Positions 7,209 through 12,345 of a stretch of DNA of 12,345 nucleotides are shown in pieces (positions within the stretch are counted from its first letter, which is position 1; every line of letters begins with the position of its first letter). The stretch covers positions 1-12,345 of the forward strand of contig NZ_CAUFUE010000047.1 of NCBI RefSeq assembly GCF_959029255.1. The letters are read 5' to 3'. The notes beneath the pieces are model-generated. The model worked only from the letters and a program-made list of their open reading frames with translations. It was not told where the DNA came from and did no database searches. The position numbers and the translations under genes are program-made. Source of the DNA: an uncultured Bacteroides sp. (GTDB lineage Bacteria; Bacteroidota; Bacteroidia; Bacteroidales; Bacteroidaceae).

Positions 7209-8327
7209 TTAGCTCTCTAAAGCTTTTTGTAAGAAAATCCTTGATGACTCTATATTCACTGATAGTTTCTTTTTTATACTTTCAAAATCAAGAGGTAGTA
7301 AATCTTCAATCTTCTCACAATCATTTTCTTGTATAAATCTATCAGATATATTCAACATACTTAATAACGAAATAAGTCGCTGATTTTGTCCTTCATTTTC
7401 CCCATTGAAACGTTTGAAAGTAACAAACGGGGTATCTAATTGGATTGCAAACAAAGTTCCATGAAAAGAATCTGTAAACAAAATGGATGCACCATCTATG
7501 TACTGAAGAAACTCCAAAGGCCCCGCAGCAACAAGTTCATCGGCATAACGAGAATATCCTTTTAAGTTATAAAATATTTTTAAAGGGAGATGATGTTTGG
7601 AGGCATACTGCCTGACATAATCAAAATACCATTTATTATTTGACAAAAAGTAGGCTAAAACATATTTTTCATGGGACAGAGGTGTGTCGTCTATCAGTTT
7701 TCTCCAATCTTCACTTGCCAATAACAGAGTCGGATCAACAACATGAGTTACTTCCTGTCCTGTTATATCAGCTATGATTTTACATCCTATATCTTCTCTT
7801 GCTGATAAGTATTTATAATCGGACAGGTATGTTTTAAACTGCTTCCGATGTTTGTCCGGATAAACAGAAACACCCAAGCTTGATGCGTATGCTATTTTCT
7901 TTTTATGTGTAAAACCAGCATAATAAAAAGGAGTATTCAGCTCCTTATACCATGCGGGACCAGGATTCCATATCTGATCACTGCCAACGATATATTGATC
8001 ATATTTATTATCAAACAATACCCAATCGGTATCATAGTCTATTTGCAAGTGCTTTTTAATGAAGCGGCTGAATAGTTTGTTGGATTTTATCTTGCTTTTA
8101 TAATAAAGTCCGGACGAAGGATTCAATAATAGTCCTACCAATTGCTTCAATCGGATGGTAAGTATATTAGTTTTCTTTTGGTTCGGTTCTATTATATAAG
8201 TATCGTTAAGGATATGATTTTCATATCCAAGAGACAAAACATATTGTTGCAAAGCATAGGCCTGCAACATTGTACCAAAATTATTATACTTTACCCATGT
8301 AATGGTTGCCGTACGTTTGTTTTTCAT
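7209..8327 (-). CDS. Polysaccharide pyruvyl transferase family protein
   Basis: 372 residues from the ATG at 8327; an in-frame TTG lies 6 bp upstream. It belongs to the family that transfers pyruvate from phosphoenolpyruvate to sugar hydroxyls, giving ketal decorations on exopolysaccharide, in the cytoplasm before export. Visible landmarks: TWVKYNNFGTMLQAYALQQY near the N-terminus (the N-GTxLQAYAL pattern of CPS-locus members), VGSDQIWNP at about 114-122, VDPTLLL at about 197-203, and TDSFHGTLFAI at about 285-295 with the conserved histidine. Length is usual. Some members act on other acceptors, so ketal formation is likely but unproven. It is the first gene after a degenerate, promoter-poor stretch and would depend on read-through from upstream. 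Confidence 0.9.
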   Translation of the reverse strand: MKNKRTATITWVKYNNFGTMLQAYALQQYVLSLGYENHILNDTYIIEPNQKKTNILTIRLKQLVGLLLNPSSGLYYKSKIKSNKLFSRFIKKHLQIDYDTDWVLFDNKYDQYIVGSDQIWNPGPAWYKELNTPFYYAGFTHKKKIAYASSLGVSVYPDKHRKQFKTYLSDYKYLSAREDIGCKIIADITGQEVTHVVDPTLLLASEDWRKLIDDTPLSHEKYVLAYFLSNNKWYFDYVRQYASKHHLPLKIFYNLKGYSRYADELVAAGPLEFLQYIDGASILFTDSFHGTLFAIQLDTPFVTFKRFNGENEGQNQRLISLLSMLNISDRFIQENDCEKIEDLLPLDFESIKKKLSVNIESSRIFLQKALES

Positions 8328-8333
8328 TAGCAA

Positions 8334-8640
8334 TGTGGGTTATTAATTAAATATGAACTGAAAGAAATTTATAATTTATATCCCTCTCTTCGAATTGTGT
8401 CCAGTAGTTCTTCTCTACTCAATATTTTGAATGCTGACGCCGATTTGTCAATAAGATGTCTCTCATATAATATTTATGGCTTGTCATTTCGTAAATTTCT
8501 AATGTTTTATAAGAACATTCGCATTCAGGTGGTTTCTTTGCAAGAAGCATTGACGAATGCAGGAGCTGTGTATCAACTCGTAAAGAAAGTTGAAAGCTTT
8601 ATTGAGTAGTTAGCATCCAATTTTGGCATGCACCCTAAGG
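8334..8640. other. Degenerate DNA between pyruvyl transferase and ATPase genes, probable gene remnants
   Basis: No intact gene is seen. Two short open stretches look protein-like. On the minus strand, 8473 to 8369 encodes 34 codons ending in SREELLDTIRREGYKL and a stop, preceded directly by an in-frame stop at 8474-8476; it could be the C-terminal end of a lost gene transcribed with the operon. On the plus strand, up to the stop at 8607-8609, the sequence reads VSLQEALTNAGAVYQLVKKV, also plausible as a C-terminus. I recognise neither. No TAnnTTTG box reading leftward is present, so the downstream capsule genes lack an obvious local promoter. Confidence 0.45.
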
Positions 8641-8662
8641 AAAGCCGCCACAAGGCGGTTTT
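8641..8662. terminator. GC-rich hairpin 14 bp past the ATPase stop codon
   Basis: The stem aaagccgcc / ggcggtttt forms 9 pairs around an ACAA loop, with one G-U on the plus strand that becomes an A-C mismatch on the minus strand. On the plus strand it ends in TTTT, on the minus strand in CTTTCCTT. It follows the ATPase gene (minus strand) closely and could end its transcript; it could equally have ended a lost rightward gene. Confidence 0.6.
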
Positions 8663-8675
8663 CTAATAAATAACG

Positions 8676-10238
8676 TCAATATTCTATCACTATATATTCA
8701 TCAACATTCCGCGTCTCTTTACTGAAGTTGACTCCTATTTTCACGAGTTTTTTTCCCTCCAGCGTATAAGGAATCAGATAACCTTTTTCGTCTATTTGCT
8801 TCAAGGCTTCTTCGGCGGTACCGTTCAATTTGAACTCAAAAACATAAATACTGTCTTGTGTCTTCACTACGGCATCGGCACGCCCACGGGCGCTGCGGAC
8901 TTCGGTTTCTATAAACTGCCCCATCAGAGTGAAAACGATATAGAAGACAGCTTGATAATGACGCTCGGTATCGGCACTCAAGTCGTAGGGAATACCGGCA
9001 AAGAAAACTTTCAGACGTTCCATGAACGCATCGACATCACCGGAACGGAGTTCACGCATGAACTTGGCAATGTGAAAACCGGTCTCGTCGTCGGTGACAT
9101 GGGTATAATAGGGAACCAGAAAATTCAAAAAGCCATAGCGGACTTCGTTGTTGGGGAAGCCTAAGGTATAGAGTAAAACATCTTTATCATAATCTTTGAT
9201 GGTAAGATATCCGCTTTGGTAAATCATCGGAAGAGGATTTTTCACTTCAGCACGATACTCGAAAAAAGCGGAAGCCGTTACTTCAACGCCATCAATCAAA
9301 AGGCGTAAATCATAATCACTCTGTTTCAATAAATCTACCAAATAGGTAGGAGTACCGGTCTGAAACCAGAAATTATCCAGAATCTTCGCTTTACAAGCAT
9401 TCAACACGCTGAAGGGATTGAAAACTCCTTCACAATGCGGATAGAAATGATAACCGTCATATTGCTTGGTCATCTTATCCAGCGTTGTGTCAAAATCCAT
9501 TCCATTGGCGGCTCCCAAACGTTCTATCTCCGGAGTAAACGTACGGACTAACTCTTCTTTAGTGATGCCGCAAAGAGAAGAATAATCGGGCCATGAGCTG
9601 ATATCCTGCAACTGGTTTAAGTCACTGAATACGCTGACTTGGGCAAATTTAGTAACTCCCGTCAGGAAAACAAACCGCAGATAGCGGTCTGCACTTTTCA
9701 GTACGCCGTAAAAGGCTTTCAGGATGCGGCGGTACTCGTCGAGCAACTTTTCGTCAAGCAAAGTTTGCAGTAAGGGTTTGTCGTACTCATCAATCAAAAC
9801 AACCACTTGCCTGCCCGTTCGCTCATACGCACGACGGATGATGCCGAAAAAACGATCGGAAAGTGTTACCTCCCGTTCTTCTTGTCCCCAAATATCCTCC
9901 CACAGACTCAAATGCCGAGCAAGCATAGAATCTAAACGAGATATGGAATCGTATTTTTCCGCATTCAAATCCAAATGCAATACAGGATATTCAACCCATT
10001 CTTTCTCCAATCGCTCAATTTCAAGTCCCGCAAACAAGTCTTTGCGACCTTGAAAGTATGCTTCAAAAGTAGAAATAAGCAAACTCTTGCCAAAACGACG
10101 GGGACGGCTCAAAAAATAGGGTTTCCCGGTGTGAGCTATCTGATAGACAAAAGCTGTCTTATCTACATAAAGATAATCATCCCTACGTATGTCTTCAAAA
10201 GTTTGTATGCCTATCGGCAATTTGCGGAGTTGTTCCAT
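8676..10238 (-). CDS. AAA-ATPase-like protein with C-terminal PD-(D/E)XK nuclease domain
   Basis: 520 residues. The N-terminus LPIGIQTFEDIRRDDYLYVD and Walker-A-like FLSRPRRFGKSLL at 42-54 (K51) are the hallmark of the AAA-ATPase-like family (Pfam type PF09820); Walker B is VVVLIDEYDKPLL at 145-157, followed by FLTGVTKF. The C-terminus carries the nuclease-like PD-(D/E)XK domain (PF08011 type): GRADAVV with D455, then VFEFKL with E468 and K470, then a QI pair. All expected catalytic residues are present, so it appears intact. The family is present in many copies in Bacteroides genomes; its role is unknown, with DNA cleavage and mobility or defence both suggested only by domain content. It has its own promoter-like sequence and a hairpin behind it, unlike the capsule genes around it. 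It does not belong to any known step of capsule synthesis. Confidence 0.9.
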   Translation of the reverse strand: MEQLRKLPIGIQTFEDIRRDDYLYVDKTAFVYQIAHTGKPYFLSRPRRFGKSLLISTFEAYFQGRKDLFAGLEIERLEKEWVEYPVLHLDLNAEKYDSISRLDSMLARHLSLWEDIWGQEEREVTLSDRFFGIIRRAYERTGRQVVVLIDEYDKPLLQTLLDEKLLDEYRRILKAFYGVLKSADRYLRFVFLTGVTKFAQVSVFSDLNQLQDISSWPDYSSLCGITKEELVRTFTPEIERLGAANGMDFDTTLDKMTKQYDGYHFYPHCEGVFNPFSVLNACKAKILDNFWFQTGTPTYLVDLLKQSDYDLRLLIDGVEVTASAFFEYRAEVKNPLPMIYQSGYLTIKDYDKDVLLYTLGFPNNEVRYGFLNFLVPYYTHVTDDETGFHIAKFMRELRSGDVDAFMERLKVFFAGIPYDLSADTERHYQAVFYIVFTLMGQFIETEVRSARGRADAVVKTQDSIYVFEFKLNGTAEEALKQIDEKGYLIPYTLEGKKLVKIGVNFSKETRNVDEYIVIEY

Positions 10239-10255
10239 AACTGACTACTTTTCTG

Positions 10256-10286
10256 CAAATATAAAGATTTCAGCACAGAGGGCACA
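10256..10286 (-). promoter_or_regulatory. Own promoter of the ATPase-nuclease gene
   Basis: On the minus strand, TATATTTG (10263-10256) is an exact TAnnTTTG box, and TGTG (10286-10283), one mismatch from the TTTG -33 element, lies exactly 19 bp upstream. The ATG follows 17 bp after the -7 box, so the leader would be very short. Confidence 0.65.
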
Positions 10287-10300
10287 GAGTTTAACAGAGT
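10273..10300. repeat. CACAGAG-type interspersed repeat upstream of the ATPase gene
   Basis: The sequence gcacagagggcacagag followed by tttaacagagttt contains three acagag units. A similar element lies at 11498-11526. The -33 element of the ATPase promoter falls inside this copy. Confidence 0.6.
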
Positions 10301-10303
10301 TTC

Positions 10304-10939
10304 TCAAAACTTTTTTCCGAACGCTATCCGCATAAACGTCATGAAAAGTATCTTGAAATCGAAACCCCAGGAACGGTGCTCGAGGTAGAAAAGGTCGTAG
10401 CGCAGACGACGGAGCATTTTATCCAAGGTATCGGTATAGCCGTTGTAAAGGGTGGCGTATGAGGTTACTCCGGGACGGATTTGATAGAGATAACGGTAGC
10501 GGGGGTCTTCTTTGATGATTTGGTCGATATAGAATTGGCGTTCGGGACGGGGACCGATAAAGGCCATGTCACCACAGAAGACGTTCCAGAGTTGGGGTAG
10601 TTCGTCGAGGTGGTGCTCACGGAGGAACTTACCGACTTTGGTCAGCCTATTATCTTTGCCACCGGTATAGAGGGCGGGACCTTTCTTTTCGGCATCCAGC
10701 TTCATGCTACGGAATTTATAAATGTAAAAAGGCCGCCCGAAACGTCCGATACGTTCTTGCTTGAAAATGGCAGGACCACCGTCTTCACGCTTCACGGCGA
10801 TATAGCAAAACAGGAACAGGGGAGAGAATACAATGAGGGCTCCAAGCGCAAGAAGACAGTCACCGATACGTTTTACATTACGCTCGAAGGCATTCATGCC
10901 ATCGGGAATGAAATGGTCGTCTTTTTCAATGGGATCCAT
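10304..10939 (-). CDS. Initiating sugar-1-phosphate transferase (bacterial sugar transferase family)
   Basis: 211 residues, the size of the catalytic core (PglC-like), without the extra N-terminal membrane domain of WbaP/WcaJ. It would transfer a sugar-1-phosphate from a UDP-sugar to undecaprenyl phosphate on the inner membrane, starting repeat-unit synthesis. Landmarks: VKRIGD at 22-27, one hydrophobic re-entrant segment at about 28-48, FKQERIGRFGRPFYIYKFRSM at about 59-79, the catalytic D112-E113 pair in HLDELPQLWN, GDMAFIGPRPE at 123-133 and IRPGVTSYATLYNG at 154-167. All key residues are present. An internal ATG at 10897 (M15) is a possible alternative start. It follows upxZ by about 53 bp. 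Substrate sugar cannot be read from sequence. Confidence 0.93.
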   Translation of the reverse strand: MDPIEKDDHFIPDGMNAFERNVKRIGDCLLALGALIVFSPLFLFCYIAVKREDGGPAIFKQERIGRFGRPFYIYKFRSMKLDAEKKGPALYTGGKDNRLTKVGKFLREHHLDELPQLWNVFCGDMAFIGPRPERQFYIDQIIKEDPRYRYLYQIRPGVTSYATLYNGYTDTLDKMLRRLRYDLFYLEHRSWGFDFKILFMTFMRIAFGKKF

Positions 10940-10992
10940 ATTGATTGAATTACTAATTATAAATTATGATGTGGGAGGGAAAGAAGAGAGTT

Positions 10993-11469
10993 TTAATCTT
11001 CTACTTCTTCAAAGGGGTATGGGTTTTCCTCAATGTTCTTCAACTCCTCGATGATATCGAGCTGTTCAAGGGTCAGGGAGGGTTTACTCCAGGTATTGAT
11101 GATGGCATGGGCTTCACGGGCAAGTTCGGATTCGTAGACTTCGGCATAGCAGTATGTCAGAAGGCGGACTTTGAGGAGGGAAGCGGGAAGCTTGGGGAGA
11201 ACTTCAAAACTGCGGTCAAGCAAAAGCTGGATGTATTGCTGTTTGCGGCCATTGTCGTGATAGGTGGCGTTGAAGGCCAATAAAAGACAGGTACAAAGCT
11301 CGGCTTCCTCTTCGGGAGTGGAGGCAGTGACGTTGCACAATTTGAGGGCAAGTTCATAAACTTCACGGTTTAAGCGAGTAAAATGGTCGCTGTAGATGGG
11401 ACTGCCGTCCATGCCCAAGGTTAATAAATCATGGGCTAAGGAATACAAAATAGTAGCTTCAGAATTCAT
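10993..11469 (-). CDS. upxZ: UpxZ family transcriptional inhibitor
   Basis: 158 residues from the ATG at 11469 (MNSEATILYSLAHDLLTLG). A longer in-frame reading to 11520 adds 17 residues that overlap the repeat-derived leader and look non-native. The protein is mainly helical and acidic at its C-terminus, with HDLLTLGMDGSPIYSDHFTRLN early and CLLLAFNATYHDNGRKQQYIQ in the middle, as in UpxZ proteins encoded directly after upxY in Bacteroides CPS loci. Known of the family: UpxZ blocks the action of UpxY proteins from other capsule loci, so that one polysaccharide predominates per cell. Its place as the second gene of the operon, 91 bp after upxY, supports this call. No enzymatic motif is seen. 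Confidence 0.88.
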   Translation of the reverse strand: MNSEATILYSLAHDLLTLGMDGSPIYSDHFTRLNREVYELALKLCNVTASTPEEEAELCTCLLLAFNATYHDNGRKQQYIQLLLDRSFEVLPKLPASLLKVRLLTYCYAEVYESELAREAHAIINTWSKPSLTLEQLDIIEELKNIEENPYPFEEVED

Positions 11470-11497
11470 ATTGATTAAGATAGGATTTATGAGTTTC

Positions 11498-11526
11498 ACC
11501 ACAGAGGACACGGAGGTCACAGAGGG
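11498..11526. repeat. CACAGAGG-type interspersed repeat between upxY and upxZ
   Basis: The sequence caccacagaggacacggagg followed by tcacagagggag is built from about 9-bp acagaggac-like units. It occupies most of the 91-bp gap between upxY and upxZ and resembles the element at 10273-10300, in the same orientation. Similar ctctgtg-ctccgtg repeats are familiar between genes in many bacterial genomes. Confidence 0.65.
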
Positions 11527-11560
11527 AGTATTTAAAATTCAATGACAGAAAAGGTTATAT

Positions 11561-12121
11561 TTAGTCTTCCGTAATAGGTACTACGAGTGAGGGATGGATA
11601 TAGGTGGTGGCTACCGCCATGACGCCTTCGATGCTGACTACCACACGACGGTCGTGACGGATGCGGACAAACTCTCCTACTACACCTTCAAAGATACCGC
11701 CGGTGATACGGACTTTCTGCCCTTTCACTAAATGGAGTTCCACCGGGTCGATGTAGAGGACGGCTTCCTCCTGAGTGCCTGCCACGAGGATGAAGTTACG
11801 CATCTGGGAATCGGGGATGATAATCGGGCACCGGTATTCACGATTCATTATGAGACGAATGGGGATTTTAATGCCCAATTCTTCTTTCAGTTCATCGATA
11901 CACTGGCGGGTGGAATGAATGAACACCAAATTATGTACGGCCGGTACCAGTTTACGGACACGTTTACCGTTCTTAATAATATACTCATGACGCATCGGAA
12001 TGAAGTTCTCGATGTGTTTGTCATCTAAAACCTCTTTCAAAGCCAATTCACGACTATAGGAAACGCGTACAGCAAACCAGCTCAATTGAGTATTGAGAGT
12101 TGAAAATGGATTAGTCTCCAT
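11561..12121 (-). CDS. upxY: UpxY family transcription antiterminator (NusG/RfaH-like)
   Basis: 186 residues from the ATG at 12121. The NusG N-terminal domain begins with SWFAVRVSYSRELALKEVL at 14-32, then FIPMRHEYIIKNGKRVRKLVP and the LVFIHSTR strand, as in the NGN fold. The C-terminal KOW segment is at about 131-165 (VKGQKVRITGGIFEGVVGEF). Length and layout match UpxY proteins that open Bacteroides CPS operons. Known role: it binds transcribing RNA polymerase at the leader of its own operon and prevents premature termination, allowing the long capsule transcript to be completed. Here it is the first gene, preceded by a leader of about 210 nt and a likely invertible-promoter repeat at the window edge. 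Its action would matter particularly here because a hairpin lies mid-operon after the ATPase gene. Confidence 0.93.
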   Translation of the reverse strand: METNPFSTLNTQLSWFAVRVSYSRELALKEVLDDKHIENFIPMRHEYIIKNGKRVRKLVPAVHNLVFIHSTRQCIDELKEELGIKIPIRLIMNREYRCPIIIPDSQMRNFILVAGTQEEAVLYIDPVELHLVKGQKVRITGGIFEGVVGEFVRIRHDRRVVVSIEGVMAVATTYIHPSLVVPITED

Positions 12122-12333
12122 TAAAAAAAGATGTTCTTTAGGGACACCGGAGTAGTGAAATACCTCCCGGTCAATTCATGCAATGCAGTTATTTTCAGGG
12201 AATTATCCTGCATTCATATTATCTCAAAACAACCTACCATCACGGAAAAAGGTGGCTAAGAAATAGTTATTTGTTAATAGTTCACTCATAAAGAGCTAGA
12301 GACGAGTCGTTTAAATGGAAAAAGATGTTTTTT
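12122..12333 (-). promoter_or_regulatory. Untranslated leader of the capsule operon
   Basis: 212 bp with no gene and no TAnnTTTG box reading leftward, so transcription likely starts beyond the right edge and this is transcribed leader. It holds a perfect 7-bp inverted repeat, aatgcag (12182-12188) / ctgcatt (12208-12214), able to form a hairpin with a 19-nt loop. An 11-bp direct repeat, aaaaagatgtt, occurs at both ends (12125-12135 and 12319-12329). In studied Bacteroides loci such leaders are where UpxY acts; which part is needed here cannot be told. Confidence 0.6.
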
Positions 12334-12343
12334 AAACGTTCGT
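12334..12343. promoter_or_regulatory. Inverted-repeat core of an invertible promoter (one arm)
   Basis: AAACGTTCGT is an exact match to ARACGTTCGT, the core I recall for the inverted repeats bounding Mpi-type invertible promoters of Bacteroides fragilis capsule loci. It sits in the right place, about 210 bp before upxY. The partner arm and promoter would lie beyond the window. An imperfect inverted copy of the same sequence, acgagtcgtttaaa (12302-12315), lies 15 bp inside it. Confidence 0.65.
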
Positions 12344-12345
12344 TT

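Noticed and set aside
8397..8609. 70-codon plus-strand open frame as a real gene
   Set aside because: Its N-terminal half (a serine run, then low-complexity residues) does not look like protein and no promoter or leader supports it. Only the last 25 or so residues look coding, so I treat it as a possible remnant.
10610..11283. Long plus-strand open frames opposite the sugar transferase and upxZ genes
   Set aside because: They are antisense shadows of two well-recognised minus-strand genes and encode no recognisable motifs.
12206..12228. Promoter inside the upxY leader
   Set aside because: A minus-strand TTTG at 12228-12225 is followed at 19 bp only by TAATTCCC, which fails the TTTG part of the -7 box. 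The promoter is more likely beyond the invertible-repeat motif.
1..12345. tRNA, rRNA, integrase or insertion-sequence transposase genes
   Set aside because: No cloverleaf-like segment, rRNA signature, tyrosine recombinase motif or transposase domain was recognised in any frame.

Overview
The window is Bacteroidota DNA, most likely from a gut Bacteroides (species not determinable from sequence alone). The diagnostic features are a UpxY/UpxZ pair at the head of a capsular polysaccharide (CPS) operon, a Bacteroides-type -7 promoter box (TAnnTTTG), a DUF4248 gene, a glycine-rich HU-like protein, and a 'smalltalk'-type micro-ORF overlapping an amidase. The window holds part of a CPS locus read leftward (minus strand, about 12345 to 3874) and, beside it, an accessory module in positions 41-3834.

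Left part (1-3834). A PriCT-2/DUF3987 protein (+) faces a small DUF4248 protein (-), with an inverted repeat element and a hairpin between them. A divergent gap then leads to an HU-family protein with a glycine-rich tail (+), a block of 7-bp repeats, a 36-residue hydrophobic micro-protein and an N-acetylmuramoyl-L-alanine amidase that overlaps it by 4 bp. A hairpin terminator closes this side. Such genes are often found next to Bacteroides CPS loci; their joint role is unknown.

Right part (12345-3874, minus strand). In transcription order: a 10-bp motif matching the inverted-repeat core of Bacteroides invertible promoters at the very edge of the window; a leader of about 210 nt; upxY (NusG/RfaH-like antiterminator); upxZ (inhibitor of other loci's UpxY); an initiating undecaprenyl-phosphate sugar-1-phosphate transferase; an AAA-ATPase/PD-(D/E)XK protein that has its own promoter-like sequence and is followed by a hairpin; about 300 bp of degenerate DNA; then an AT-rich block with a polysaccharide pyruvyl transferase, a Wzx-type flippase, a family 2 glycosyltransferase and a short-chain dehydrogenase/reductase.

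How it fits together. An invertible promoter just outside the window would switch the operon on or off. UpxY would load on the leader and let polymerase read through, and UpxZ would restrain competing loci. The sugar transferase starts a lipid-linked unit, the glycosyltransferase and pyruvyl transferase extend and decorate it, and the flippase exports it. No Wzy polymerase and only one glycosyltransferase are present, and the ATPase gene with degenerate flanking DNA sits mid-operon, so the locus looks short and possibly partly decayed. The strongest leads are the invertible-promoter motif, the autonomous ATPase-nuclease insertion, and a 9-bp-periodic repeat family present both inside the DUF3987 gene and inverted just downstream of it.
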